A stretch of 64,000 nt of DNA from DASQPJ01 sp036268355 (GCA_036268355.1 DATAUG010000259.1:1-64000); one strand, 5' to 3'; shown: positions 16,960 through 26,402, counted from the first letter of the stretch. Program-made: numbers and translations. The notes: generated from the sequence alone by a model not told the origin.

Positions 16960-18237
16960 ATGGAAAACGCGGTGGTTGAGGCGGTCTCGGAACTCGAGGC
17001 TGCTATTTCCGCTGCGCGGAAATCGGTTGAGAATGAACTCTGGTCTTGCGCGGGTGTCCAGGTCTCGGATTTGCTCGGGCTGGTGCATCGGTTGCGGGCG
17101 CAGGTCGAATCGATGGAGCTGCACCTGGTCCGTGAGGTGATCTCGCGCGGGATCCCGGCCGAGGTCGGTGCGGTGAATCCGCGGGCGTACCTGATGGGTG
17201 CGTTGACGATGTCGCCGGCCGAAGCCACGATCACCGTGAAGCTGGCCGAAGCGTTGGGTGGGCGGTTGGCCGACACCGGCGAGGCGTTGGCCGAGGGCCA
17301 GATCTGTCGGGATCGCGCCAGATCGATCGTCGATGTGATCACCGGCTTGCCGGATGTCGCCTCGCCGGAGCAGCAGGCCGAGGCGGAAGAGATCCTGCTC
17401 GAGCGCGCGTCGGAGTTGAACGCCAGGGATCTGCGGGGCTTGCGCAAGGTCATGGAGCACTACCTGGATCCCGATGGCGTGGAGCCCCGCGAGGAGGCGG
17501 CGCGGCGCAAGCGGTCGGCGCACTTGCGACCGAACGGGGACGGGACCACCACCCTGAGGTGGACCGACATCGACGAGCAGATGGCCCGCCTCCAGGCGGC
17601 GCTCGAGCCGCTGTCCGCGCCGCAGCCCGGCCTCGACGGGGAACCCGACCGGCGCGACGCGGCCGTGCGCCGCGCCGACGCCCTCGCCGACCTCGTCGCG
17701 ATGGTGCTGCGCCACGGCGACCTGCCCACCTCCCGCGGCGCCCGACCCCATCTGATCGTCACCGTCACCGGGCAGGCCTTCACCGCCGGCAAGGGCTTAG
17801 GGATTACCGCCACCGGCGAGCACCTGTCCGCCGCCGCGGTCCGCCGGATCTCCTGCGACGCGGATTTGACCGCGATCCGCCTCGACGCGAACGGCGTCCC
17901 GCTGAGCATGGGCCGCAGCCGACGGACCGTCAGCCCCCAACAATGGTTGGCGCTGGTCGTCCGCGACTCCGGGTGCGTGTTTCCCAATTGCGATCGACCC
18001 GCCGCCTGGTGCGACGCCCACCATGTCCGGCACTGGGCCGACGGCGGGCCTTCCAATCTTGAAAATCTAGCTCTGCTCTGCAGCCGGCACCACGACTCGG
18101 TTCATCATCAAGGCTGGGACATCGAGATGGCCGCCGACGGCCGATCCCAACTACGACCGCCGCCGTGGATCTCCCCCGACCGAAGGCCAAGGCGCAATCA
18201 CTATTGGCAGACGCAGGTCAGGTCGCACCTGCGGTGA
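16960..18237 (+). CDS. HNH endonuclease of the DUF222 / 13E12 repeat family
   Basis: This 425-residue protein has the helical DUF222 domain (~1-300) and a C-terminal HNH nuclease domain. CVFPNCDRP, then WCDAHHVRHWADGG, then NLALLCSRHHDSVHH give the His-Asn-His metal site and two zinc-type Cys pairs. These genes are multicopy in mycobacteria and many other actinobacteria; their biological role is unknown. Codon 280 (17797-17799) is TTA, which needs the UUA-reading tRNA found in this window. It converges on mazG with one base between stops. It is preceded by the 153-bp inverted repeat, which may be linked to its spread (inference). Confidence 0.9.
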   Translation: MENAVVEAVSELEAAISAARKSVENELWSCAGVQVSDLLGLVHRLRAQVESMELHLVREVISRGIPAEVGAVNPRAYLMGALTMSPAEATITVKLAEALGGRLADTGEALAEGQICRDRARSIVDVITGLPDVASPEQQAEAEEILLERASELNARDLRGLRKVMEHYLDPDGVEPREEAARRKRSAHLRPNGDGTTTLRWTDIDEQMARLQAALEPLSAPQPGLDGEPDRRDAAVRRADALADLVAMVLRHGDLPTSRGARPHLIVTVTGQAFTAGKGLGITATGEHLSAAAVRRISCDADLTAIRLDANGVPLSMGRSRRTVSPQQWLALVVRDSGCVFPNCDRPAAWCDAHHVRHWADGGPSNLENLALLCSRHHDSVHHQGWDIEMAADGRSQLRPPPWISPDRRPRRNHYWQTQVRSHLR

Positions 18238-18238
18238 A

Positions 18239-18943
18239 CTACGACCCGGCCTCCAGCTCGGCCGCACGAACGGCCGCTACGAAACGGCGGGCACTGGCGC
18301 GCAACGCCGCCTCCGGGTCCTCGCCGCGCTCGGCGGCCAGGGCCACCAGCGCGAACAGCGCGTCGCCGAGGTCGGCCTCGGGCGGCACTTGCGCGGGCGC
18401 CACCCGCGGTCCGACCCCGGCCCGACGTGCTCGCGACTGCACTTTCGCGGCCAGTGCCAACGCGGGCTGGGCGAGCGGAACGCCGTCCATCGCCGAGGTG
18501 CGGCCCTTCTCCGCGGCCTTCAACACCTCCCAGCGGGCTTCAAGGTCGGCGGCGTCGGTGGCAATGACATTGCCGACTGCGCCAATGTCGGCTCCAGAGT
18601 CGCCGACTGCGCCAATGTCGGCTCCAGAGTCGCCGAACACATGCGGGTGACGCCGGGTCAGTTTCGTGGTTATGCCCGCGGCGACATCATCGATGTCGAA
18701 CGGGTCGTCCGCATCCTCGGCGGCCACCCGGGCGTGGAAGACCACCTGGAGCAGCAGGTCGCCGAGCTCCTCCCGCAGCCCGGCCCGGTCGCCGAGCTCG
18801 ACAGCCTCGACCGTCTCGTAGCACTCCTCGATCAGGTACTGCAGCAGCGACTCGTGGGTCTGCACGGCGTCCCAGGGACAGCCGCCGGGCGAGCGCAGCC
18901 GGTCCATCAGGGCCACCAGGTCCAGCACGCCCTCCCCGGTCAT
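18239..18943 (-). CDS. mazG: Nucleoside triphosphate pyrophosphohydrolase MazG
   Basis: MazG hydrolyses (d)NTPs to monophosphate and pyrophosphate and cleans the nucleotide pool. The family start LMDRLRSPGGCPWDAVQTHE, the metal-binding EECYETVEAVE and ELGDLLLQVVFHARVAAE, and RRHPHVFGD are all present. Right after HPHVFG comes an in-frame duplication of a 30-bp unit (18572-18631), giving two DSGADIGAVG repeats in a surface loop. I take ATG 18943; GTG 18961 is possible. It converges with the HNH gene. Confidence 0.92.
   Translation of the reverse strand: MTGEGVLDLVALMDRLRSPGGCPWDAVQTHESLLQYLIEECYETVEAVELGDRAGLREELGDLLLQVVFHARVAAEDADDPFDIDDVAAGITTKLTRRHPHVFGDSGADIGAVGDSGADIGAVGNVIATDAADLEARWEVLKAAEKGRTSAMDGVPLAQPALALAAKVQSRARRAGVGPRVAPAQVPPEADLGDALFALVALAAERGEDPEAALRASARRFVAAVRAAELEAGS
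18572..18631. repeat. Two exact tandem copies of a 30-bp unit inside mazG
   Basis: Copies 18572-18601 and 18602-18631 are identical and in frame. Ten extra residues per unit are added without breaking the gene. Confidence 0.95.
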
Positions 18944-18993
18944 GCGGCCGGCTCGCTGCACTCGCTCATGCGATCCCTGCCGCGCAGCCGGGG

Positions 18994-19623
18994 TCAGCCG
19001 GCCGGGCGCAGGAAATCGAACACGACCGGGTTGATCTGCCCGGCCTGCACGTCGAATGTGCCGTAGCGCGGGTTGACCTTGATCCGCATCGACTTGGCCG
19101 CCGAGGACAGATCGCCCAACAGCTTGGCCGTCAACTGCTGGCTGGTCGACCCGACGTTGGCGGCGGCGAGGTTCTGGGTCATCTTCCGGTTGAGCAATTG
19201 CATTCGGAAGACCTCGTCGACCGCGTCGAGGCTGAGATTGGCGCGCGCGAACTCTTTAGCGAACGCGGTGGCGCCGCCGACCCGCTGGTTTTCGGCGCCC
19301 TCCGCCGTGGAGATCTCGCCGGGGCTGACCGCCACGCCCATGTCGCTCGCGGCGCGGTCGAAAATCAGGTCGATGATCCGACGCTGGACCTCGTCGCGCG
19401 CGGCCGTCGGGGAGTCGGCCGCCGTTATCCCGTAACGGTTCTGCAGGGCGTGGACCGATTTCAGAGTGCCCTGGATCTCGGACACCGTTATCCGCTTGTC
19501 GTCGACCATCGCGGCGGCGCCCAGCTGCGAGGGCGAACAGGCGGACAGGGCCGCCGACGCCAGGCAGACCACGAGCACCGTCGGCCCGACACGACCAACC
19601 CTCACGATGGCGAGTCCCCTCAT
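18994..19623 (-). CDS. SurA N-terminal-like lipoprotein
   Basis: This 209-residue protein has a lipoprotein signal peptide (VCLASAALSACSPS, Cys29). A helical region follows, typical of SurA/PpiC-type chaperones (ITVSEIQGTLKSVHALQ, RRIIDLIFDRAASDMGV, VSPGEIS). No parvulin PPIase domain follows, so it is probably a chaperone-like part only. It sits outside the membrane. Its start overlaps the mfd stop by 4 bases (ATGA at 19620-19623); this mfd-SurA-mazG order recurs in actinobacteria. Confidence 0.8.
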   Translation of the reverse strand: MRGLAIVRVGRVGPTVLVVCLASAALSACSPSQLGAAAMVDDKRITVSEIQGTLKSVHALQNRYGITAADSPTAARDEVQRRIIDLIFDRAASDMGVAVSPGEISTAEGAENQRVGGATAFAKEFARANLSLDAVDEVFRMQLLNRKMTQNLAAANVGSTSQQLTAKLLGDLSSAAKSMRIKVNPRYGTFDVQAGQINPVVFDFLRPAG

Positions 19624-22600
19624 CCGGCAACCGGCTCCCCGAGCACCGCGTCGACCAATCCACGCGCCCAGTCCAGCAGTTCGATCCCCGCGATCGGGCT
19701 GCCGGCGACCTTTGCCGTGGTCGGCCTGGGTACCAGAATCGTACGGGTTGCGGGCTTGACGAGGCTGCGCGGGTAGAGCCGCTGCAGGCGAAGTTCCTGC
19801 GACTCTCGCAGCTCCATCGGCGCGAACCGGATGTTCGGCCCAGCCAGGGTGGCTTCCTCGACACCTCGCGCTCGCAGGTGGTTGCGGAACCGGGCCACGG
19901 CCAACAGGTTCTCCACCGGCGTGGGCAGAGGTCCGTAACGGTCCGTCAATTCGGCGCGCACAGCGCGGATGTCGGCCTCCGGGTCGGCGCCCGGCGTGCT
20001 GCCCACGGAGGCGATCCGGCGATAGGCCTCCAACCGGAGCCGCTCGGTGGACAGCCAGTCGTGCGGGATGTGGGCATCGATCGGCAGCTCGACCCGCACC
20101 TCGACCGGCGGGGCCGCGGCGTCCGGTCCGGCCTTGTACTCGGCCACGGCCTCCCCGACCATGCGCATGTACAGGTCGAACCCCACACCCTCGATGTGGC
20201 CGGACTGCTCGCCGCCGAGCAGGTTGCCCGCCCCGCGGATCTCGAGGTCCTTCATCGCCACGTACATCCCGGCGCCGAGTTCGGTGTGCTGCGCGATGGT
20301 GGCCAGTCGTTCGTGCGCGGTCTCGGTCAGCGGTTTCTCACCCGGGTAAAGGAAGTAGGCGTATCCGCGTTCCCGGGACCGTCCGACGCGACCGCGTAAC
20401 TGGTGCAACTGGGCCAGTCCGAGCATGTCCGCGCGCTCCACGATCAACGTGTTCGCATTCGAGATGTCCAAGCCGGTCTCGACGATCGTGGTGCACACCA
20501 ACACGTCCGAGCGCCGCTCCCAGAAGTCGACGATGACCTGTTCCAGGGCGTGCTCGTTCATCTGTCCGTGAGCGGTGGCGATCCGCGCCTCCGGGACCAG
20601 GTCGGCCAGCCGGCGCGCCGCCTTGTCGATCGACTCGACCCGGTTGTGCACGTAGAAAACCTGCCCGTCGCGAAGCAACTCGCGGCGGACCGCGGCCTGG
20701 ATCTGCTTGTCCGCGTAGGCGCCGACGAACGTGAGCACCGGGTGACGTTCCTCCGGCGGCGTCGCGATCGTTGACATCTCGCGGATACCGCTGATCGACA
20801 TCTCCAGCGTGCGCGGGATCGGCGTGGCCGACATGGTCAGCACGTCGACGTGCACCCGTAACGCCTTGAGGGCTTCCTTGTGCTCAACACCGAAGCGTTG
20901 TTCCTCGTCGACCACGATCAGCCCGAGGTCCTTGAACTTGGTGCTGGTCGAGAGCAGTCGGTGGGTGCCGATCACCACATCGACGGTGCCGTCGGCCAGC
21001 CCGGCCACGATGGCCGCGGTCTCGCTCGGGCTGCTGAAGCGGGACAACGACCGGACGGTGACCGGGAATGCGCTGTAGCGCTCGGAGAACGTGGCGAAGT
21101 GCTGCTGGGCGAGCAATGTGGTGGGCACCAGCACCGCAACCTGCTTGCCGTCCTGCACCGCCTTGAACACCGCGCGCACCGCGATCTCCGTCTTGCCGTA
21201 ACCGACGTCGCCGCAGATGACCCGGTCCATCGGGTAGGGCTTCTCCATGTCGGCCTTGACGTCGTCGATGGCCGACATCTGATCCGGGGTCTCCACGTAG
21301 CCGAACGCGTCCTCGAGCTCGCGCTGCCACGGGGTGTCGGGCGCGAAGGCGTGACCGGGGGCCGAGGTGCGCGCGGCGTAGAGCCGGATGAGTTGCCCGG
21401 CGATCTCCTTGACGGCCTTGCGGGCCCGTCCCTTCGCCTTCTGCCAGTCGGCGCCGCCCAGCCGGTGCAGGGTCGGGGACTCGCCGCCGACGTAGCGGGT
21501 CATCTGCTCGAGTTGGTCGGTCGGCACGTACAGCCGGTCCGGCGGCGCACCGCGTTTCGCCGCGGCGTACTCGACGACCACGTACTCGCGGGTGTTTCCG
21601 GCCACGGTCCGTCGCGTCATCTCCACGTAGCGGCCGACGCCGTGCTGTTCGTGGACGACGTAGTCGCCGGGCCGCAGCGCCAGCGGGTCGACGCCGTTCT
21701 TTCTGCGGCTGGGCAGGCGACGGGCGAGGTCCTTCGTGGCGCCCAACACGCGACTGGTCAGATCGGTCTCGGTGAGCACTGCCAGCCGGCCGGGCTCGAA
21801 CAGGAAGCCGTTCGACAGCTGGCCGCAGGTGACTGAGACGAGGCCCGGGGCGGGCGCCTCGACGATCTCGTCGAGCAATCGAGCCGGCAACTCGGCTCCG
21901 GCGAGCAGCTCCAGCACGCGCTCGGCCGTGCCGTGCCCACCGACGATCAGGACGACGGCCCAGCGCTCGGCCAACCAGCCCCGGATGTCGCCCAGGGCCC
22001 GCTCGGTCTCGCCGCGGTAGGCCGCCGGAGGCCGCGCCGCCAGCGCGTGGCCATCGAGCTCGAAGGCCCCCGGGTCGGTGCCCGCCGGGGTTGGGTCAGG
22101 CGACTCGGTCGGCGCCGACGGCGCGAACGGCGCCACCGACCACCAGGGCAACCCCAGCTCCCGGACATGGGTCCGCACCTCGCCCAACCCGCGCAGCGCG
22201 GCCGAGCGGAGGTCGATCGGCGCCTGACCGCCCACGGCCGCACCCGACCACGACGCCTCCAGGAACTCCTGACTGGTGCGCCCGAGATCGGCGGCGCGGG
22301 CCCGGACCCGCTCCGGGTCGACGGCGAGGATCAACGTGCCGGCGGGCAACTGGTCGACCAGCAGTTCCATCCGGTCGACGAGCACCGGCGCAAGGGCCTC
22401 CATGCCCTCGACCGCGATGCCCTCAGCGATCTTGCCGAGCATCTCGTCGAGCTCCGGATACACCGCACGCAACGCCGCCGCCCGAGCCCGGACTTCCTTG
22501 TCCAGCAGCATTTCCCGACACGGCGGCGCCCACAGTGACACCGGGCCGCGGTCGTCGACCCGGCCTCCTCCGTCGGTCGGATCGCCGCCCGACCGACCTG

Positions 22601-23366
22601 GAGACACCGGGCCGCGGTCGTCGACCCGGCCTCCTCCGTCGGTCGGATCGCCGCCCGACCGGCCTTTGCGATGCGGCGTGGGCTCCTCCGCAGCATCCAG
22701 GCTGCGCTGGTCGGCGACCCGGAACGGCCGGATCTCCTCGACGGTGTCGCCCCAGAACTCCACCCGCAGCGGGTGTTCGGAGGTCGGCGGGAACACGTCG
22801 ACGATCCCGCCGCGTACCGCGAACTCACCCCGCTTCTCCACCAGGTCGACCCGGCTGTAGGCGGCGGCCGCGAGCGCGTCCACCATTGCGTCGAGTTCGA
22901 TCTCCTCCCCGACCTGCGCCCGCACCGGTTCCAGCGCGCCCAACCCCGGAACCATGGGCTGCAGCAGACTTCGCACCGGGCAGAGCACCACGTCCAGCGG
23001 CCCGGCTGACGGATCGTCAGCAACCGGCCGGGTGAGCCGACGCAACACCGCAAGGCGTCGCCCGACCGTGTCCGCCCGCGGCGAGAGCCGCTCGTGCGGC
23101 AAGGTCTCCCAGGACGGGAACAGCGCAACCCGCTCGACCGGGAGCAGCCCGGCCAACCCCGCCTGCAGATCCTCGGCCTCGCGTCCGGTCGCGGTGACGA
23201 CCAGCACGGTGCGGCCGGTGCCCGCCAACGCGGCGACGATCAGCGGGCGCAGCCCGACGGGTGCAATCAGGTCGCGGCCGCCGGCATCGGGCCGACCCAC
23301 CGCCTCCAGAGCTTGGGCAAGCACGGGGTCGGTGCGCAGCACGCTGAGCAGGCCGGTTACGGACAT
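19620..23366 (-). CDS. mfd: Transcription-repair coupling factor
   Basis: Mfd removes stalled RNA polymerase and recruits UvrA. This 1248-residue protein has the UvrB-like N-terminal part, the CarD-like RNA-polymerase-interaction domain (LRPGDYVVHEQHGVGRYVEM near 555), the translocase with Walker A GDVGYGKTE (~720) and DEEQ (VVDEEQRFG ~815), and the C-terminal TRCF domain. Between the second N-terminal segment and the rest lies a duplicated 22-residue Gly/Asp/Arg-rich insert (~254-276), encoded by a 66-bp tandem repeat. Two codons are TTA (20397-20399 and 20859-20861). A dispersed palindrome copy lies at 23006-23020. Confidence 0.97.
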   Translation of the reverse strand: MSVTGLLSVLRTDPVLAQALEAVGRPDAGGRDLIAPVGLRPLIVAALAGTGRTVLVVTATGREAEDLQAGLAGLLPVERVALFPSWETLPHERLSPRADTVGRRLAVLRRLTRPVADDPSAGPLDVVLCPVRSLLQPMVPGLGALEPVRAQVGEEIELDAMVDALAAAAYSRVDLVEKRGEFAVRGGIVDVFPPTSEHPLRVEFWGDTVEEIRPFRVADQRSLDAAEEPTPHRKGRSGGDPTDGGGRVDDRGPVSPGRSGGDPTDGGGRVDDRGPVSLWAPPCREMLLDKEVRARAAALRAVYPELDEMLGKIAEGIAVEGMEALAPVLVDRMELLVDQLPAGTLILAVDPERVRARAADLGRTSQEFLEASWSGAAVGGQAPIDLRSAALRGLGEVRTHVRELGLPWWSVAPFAPSAPTESPDPTPAGTDPGAFELDGHALAARPPAAYRGETERALGDIRGWLAERWAVVLIVGGHGTAERVLELLAGAELPARLLDEIVEAPAPGLVSVTCGQLSNGFLFEPGRLAVLTETDLTSRVLGATKDLARRLPSRRKNGVDPLALRPGDYVVHEQHGVGRYVEMTRRTVAGNTREYVVVEYAAAKRGAPPDRLYVPTDQLEQMTRYVGGESPTLHRLGGADWQKAKGRARKAVKEIAGQLIRLYAARTSAPGHAFAPDTPWQRELEDAFGYVETPDQMSAIDDVKADMEKPYPMDRVICGDVGYGKTEIAVRAVFKAVQDGKQVAVLVPTTLLAQQHFATFSERYSAFPVTVRSLSRFSSPSETAAIVAGLADGTVDVVIGTHRLLSTSTKFKDLGLIVVDEEQRFGVEHKEALKALRVHVDVLTMSATPIPRTLEMSISGIREMSTIATPPEERHPVLTFVGAYADKQIQAAVRRELLRDGQVFYVHNRVESIDKAARRLADLVPEARIATAHGQMNEHALEQVIVDFWERRSDVLVCTTIVETGLDISNANTLIVERADMLGLAQLHQLRGRVGRSRERGYAYFLYPGEKPLTETAHERLATIAQHTELGAGMYVAMKDLEIRGAGNLLGGEQSGHIEGVGFDLYMRMVGEAVAEYKAGPDAAAPPVEVRVELPIDAHIPHDWLSTERLRLEAYRRIASVGSTPGADPEADIRAVRAELTDRYGPLPTPVENLLAVARFRNHLRARGVEEATLAGPNIRFAPMELRESQELRLQRLYPRSLVKPATRTILVPRPTTAKVAGSPIAGIELLDWARGLVDAVLGEPVAG
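22537..22662. repeat. 66-bp tandem duplication inside mfd
   Basis: Unit one runs 22537-22602; the second begins at 22603 and matches for about 58 bases. It encodes GRSGGDPTDGGGRVDDRGPV twice, an insert not usual in Mfd. Confidence 0.9.
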
Positions 23367-23444
23367 GACGAGCCCCCCGCGACGAACAGCACGAAGACCC
23401 CGCTTCGGCGACCGAGCGGGGCTGCGGCCAGCCTACGTCGTAGG

Positions 23445-23460
23445 CGTCAGCCGGCTGACG
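23445..23460. terminator. Palindrome between the transglycosylase-like gene and mfd
   Basis: CGTCAGCCGGCTGACG is a perfect 16-bp palindrome. It lies 7 bp past the transglycosylase-like gene's stop and 80 bp upstream of mfd, consistent with a short terminator for the former. Confidence 0.45.
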
Positions 23461-23466
23461 GGCCGC

Positions 23467-24489
23467 CTACTCCGGCGTGCAGTTCAGGTCGGTCGGCGCG
23501 GTGTCGGCGGTGAGCTGCGCGACGAGGTTGTCGGCAAGCTGCTCCCAGCGGGCATAGGCCCAGGGGAACGCGGATTCCTGAACCGTCTGCGCCGCGACGG
23601 TCAACGGCATGGTCTGCCAGCCGGGCACGGCGACGAGCGCGTCGTAGAACTGCTGCGCCGCGTACAGCGGGTTGCGAACCTGGGAGTACGAACCCCAACC
23701 CATGGACGGCCGCTGCTGGAACAGGCCGACTGAATCGCGGTCGCCGCCGCGCATGTTGATCAGATTCGACTCCTGCCATGCGGTGGCCAGCGCGATGACC
23801 TCCGCCCGGACCGGCAGGCCCATCTGTTGCGCGGCGTCGATGATCGTCTGCGCGTTCTCGACCTGCAACGGGTCGGACGCGGGCAGGCGCTGGATCGTTG
23901 GGTTGAACTTGCACTCCCGGCGCAAGGCAGTGAGCTGCACGGCAGTCGCGGCCGGCTGCTCCACCGCGGCGATCCGCGAAGCGAGCAGGTCGCGGGCCCG
24001 GCTTCGGGCCGCCGCCTGCCGTTGCGCCGAATCGGCGGCGACCGAGGAGTGCGTACCGAGCGCCTGCCCGGACGGCGTGGGGGCGCTCGCCCCCGTGCCC
24101 GACAGGGCGGCGGGATCAGGTATGCCCAGTGGGTCGCTGCCCTCGATGTCCGCCAGCGCCATGGCCCCGGCCACGGCCACGGCCACCGCGGCGGTCCCCA
24201 CGACGGCCGGTCGACGAAACGGGGTCGGGGGCGACACGGCCCGGTGCCGGCCCCGACTCGCACTCGACACCGCGGAAGGACTCGCCTGCCGCGGCGCGGG
24301 CATCGCGCGGTGCCGCCCGCGGGGTGACGCGCCCAACCCGACTTCCGGCTGTGCCACCCGCTCCGGACACTGCTCCGCCGTGCCTACCGGCTCGCCGCTC
24401 CCCCGGCGATTCGTGCGGTCCGCTCGGTGGCCGACCGGACGGCCGTCCGATTGAGGCGCGCTCGAGCAAGCGTGTCGTGGCGAGGACAT
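23467..24489 (-). CDS. Secreted transglycosylase-like protein
   Basis: This protein has about 340 residues. After a Pro/Arg-rich N-terminal stretch comes a membrane or signal segment (VVGTAAVAVAVAGAMALADI), an Ala-rich linker and then a lysozyme-like region. Landmarks of the last part are VIALATAWQESNLINMRGGD, DSVGLFQQRPSMGWG and ALVAVPGWQTMPLTVAAQTV, a fold seen in peptidoglycan hydrolases of actinobacteria, with Glu in WQES as likely catalytic residue. The start is chosen at ATG 24489; an upstream frame to 24573 exists but lacks a ribosome site. Localisation is extracellular or wall-associated. Enzymatic activity is inferred. Confidence 0.75.
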   Translation of the reverse strand: MSSPRHACSSAPQSDGRPVGHRADRTNRRGSGEPVGTAEQCPERVAQPEVGLGASPRGRHRAMPAPRQASPSAVSSASRGRHRAVSPPTPFRRPAVVGTAAVAVAVAGAMALADIEGSDPLGIPDPAALSGTGASAPTPSGQALGTHSSVAADSAQRQAAARSRARDLLASRIAAVEQPAATAVQLTALRRECKFNPTIQRLPASDPLQVENAQTIIDAAQQMGLPVRAEVIALATAWQESNLINMRGGDRDSVGLFQQRPSMGWGSYSQVRNPLYAAQQFYDALVAVPGWQTMPLTVAAQTVQESAFPWAYARWEQLADNLVAQLTADTAPTDLNCTPE

Positions 24490-24600
24490 TGCTCGACGGT
24501 AGGTATTGCCCGATCGCACGGAACCCAAGTCCAGGACGGGTTTCGGGGAAGCCTTCCCCAAGGCGCGGGACATCTGCGGACTTGTCGTACGGCCGGTTGG

Positions 24601-25749
24601 TCAGCCGGTCAGATCCCGGACCACGGCGTCGGCGAGCAGTCGGCCGCGCAACGTCAGCACGGCATGCCCGCCGGCGAGCGCGGCCGGTTCCAGCAGTCCG
24701 TCGGCGGCAGCCCGGTGCAGCGCCAAGTCCGCGTCGGGCACCCGATCGACGGGCAGGCCGGCGCGCAGCCGCAACCCGAGCATCACGTACTCCAACTGTC
24801 GCTGATGCTCCGTCAGCACCTCGCGCCCGGCCTCCGGGGACTCCAGCGCCGCGAGGCGCTGCGCGTAGTCCCGCGGGTGTCGGACGTTCCACCAACGCAC
24901 GCCGTCCCGGTGGCTGTGCGCGCCCGGGCCGATGCCCCACCAGTCGCCGTCGGTCCAATAGAGGATGTTGTGCCGACACCGGGCCGCGTCGCCCCGAGCC
25001 CAGTTCGAGACCTCGTACCAGGTGAAGCCGGCGGTGCTCAACGCCTGCTCGGCCATCAGGTACCGGTCGGCCAGCACATCGGAGTCCGGGGCGGGCAGTT
25101 CGCGACGACGGATGCGGGCGGCCAAGCGGGTGCCGTCCTCGACGATCAGCGAATAGGCGCTGATGTGATCCGGTCCGGCGGCAACGGCGGCCGCCAGCGA
25201 GTCCGACCAGTCGGCGTCGCTCTCGCCCGGCGTGCCGTAGATCAGGTCCAGGTTGACGTGCTCGAAGCCGGCCTGGTGCGCCCAGGCGACGCACTGGGCG
25301 GACCGGCCCGGGGTGTGCACTCGATCGAGCACACCCAGCACGTGCGCCCGGGCGCTCTGCATCCCGAACGAGATCCGGGTGAATCCCACGGCGCGCAACT
25401 GCTCGATCGCGGCGGCGTCGACGGATTCCGGATTGGCCTCGGTGGTGACCTCGGCGTCGGCGCTCAGCCCGAACTCGGAGCGGATGACCCCGAGCAGGCC
25501 GCCCAGTTCCGTCGGGGTGAGCAAGGTCGGCGTGCCACCACCGACGAAGACCGTCGCGACCTGGGGCGGTCCGTCGGGGCCGCGCAGCATGCCGGCGGCC
25601 AGCCGGATCTCGGCGGCGGCCTGCGCCGGGTACGCCTCCCGGGTGGCGCCGCCACCCAGGTCTTCCGCGGTGTAGGTGTTGAAGTCGCAGTAACCGCAAC
25701 GGGTCGAGCAGAACGGGACGTGCAGGTAGATGCCGAACTGACGAGCCAT
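24601..25749 (-). CDS. hemW: Radical SAM heme chaperone / coproporphyrinogen III oxidase-like
   Basis: This 382-residue HemW family protein has YLHVPFCSTRCGYCDFNTY near the N-terminus, giving the CxxxCxxC motif for the SAM-bound 4Fe-4S cluster. It also has VFVGGGTPTLL and the HemW-type EVSNWARGDAARCRHNILYW. HemW proteins insert heme into acceptor proteins rather than acting as HemN. The start ATG overlaps the stop of the MOSC gene (TGATG). A one-mismatch copy of the dispersed palindrome (25738-25752) covers this junction. Confidence 0.93.
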   Translation of the reverse strand: MARQFGIYLHVPFCSTRCGYCDFNTYTAEDLGGGATREAYPAQAAAEIRLAAGMLRGPDGPPQVATVFVGGGTPTLLTPTELGGLLGVIRSEFGLSADAEVTTEANPESVDAAAIEQLRAVGFTRISFGMQSARAHVLGVLDRVHTPGRSAQCVAWAHQAGFEHVNLDLIYGTPGESDADWSDSLAAAVAAGPDHISAYSLIVEDGTRLAARIRRRELPAPDSDVLADRYLMAEQALSTAGFTWYEVSNWARGDAARCRHNILYWTDGDWWGIGPGAHSHRDGVRWWNVRHPRDYAQRLAALESPEAGREVLTEHQRQLEYVMLGLRLRAGLPVDRVPDADLALHRAAADGLLEPAALAGGHAVLTLRGRLLADAVVRDLTG

Positions 25750-26402
25750 CAGGAAGCCGCGCCTGGGGCTCGCATCCAGGCGCGCGCGCGCTCGTGGTAC
25801 TCGTCGGGCAGCTCGGGAGCGTCGAGCAGGCGCGGCAACAACTCGGGCTGCAGTGCCCGCGCGGCGAAGGTGAGCCCGACCGTGATGCCGTGGTCCGGCC
25901 GGTGGAGCAGCTCGATCTCCTGACCCGCCGTCAGATCACCGCAGCGCAGGACACGCAGATAGGTGCCGACCCGGCCGTCCTGGGTGAATCGTTTCACCCA
26001 GAACGGCTCACCCAGGAAGTCCTGGAACGTGGCGCACGGCACCCGCGGGCAGGACACCTCGAACTCGACGCCGCCGACCCGCCACCGTTCCCCGATGACC
26101 GCCTCGTACAGATCGATTCCGCTGGTCGTGAGGTTCTCCCCGAACTGGCCCGGCCGCAGTGCGTAGCCGAGTTCGGTCTCCCAGCGGTCCAGGTCTTCCC
26201 GGGCATATGCATAGACGGCCTGGTCCACCCCGCCGTGGTGGTCCGCATCGGCGACCTCGTCGCCGTCCAGGCCCAGCGGCCCCGCGTGGACCGGGCCGGT
26301 GACCGGACGCTTGTCGATGCCGGTACGGCCCAGCTTGCTGGTCGGCCGCGTCTGAACCCGACCGACGTTGACCGAGAGAATCTGCGCGGTCACGTCGGAC
26401 AC
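25749..26402 (-). CDS. MOSC domain protein (YiiM-like)
   Basis: This is a 217-residue stand-alone MOSC domain, a beta-barrel related to the sulfur-carrier domain of molybdenum cofactor sulfurase. Family motifs are TGIDKRPVTGPV near the N-terminus, the HHGG..AVYAYAREDLDRWE region, FGENLTTSGI, and SCPRVPCATFQDFLG with the conserved Cys. YiiM-like members act on N-hydroxylated bases or bind molybdopterin; substrate not determinable here. It overlaps hemW by one base. Confidence 0.88.
   Translation of the reverse strand: MSDVTAQILSVNVGRVQTRPTSKLGRTGIDKRPVTGPVHAGPLGLDGDEVADADHHGGVDQAVYAYAREDLDRWETELGYALRPGQFGENLTTSGIDLYEAVIGERWRVGGVEFEVSCPRVPCATFQDFLGEPFWVKRFTQDGRVGTYLRVLRCGDLTAGQEIELLHRPDHGITVGLTFAARALQPELLPRLLDAPELPDEYHERARAWMRAPGAAS

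Noticed and set aside
18572..22662. Repeats in mazG and mfd as a possible CRISPR array
   Set aside because: Only two adjacent units each, no unique spacers, in frame within genes, and no cas genes in the window.
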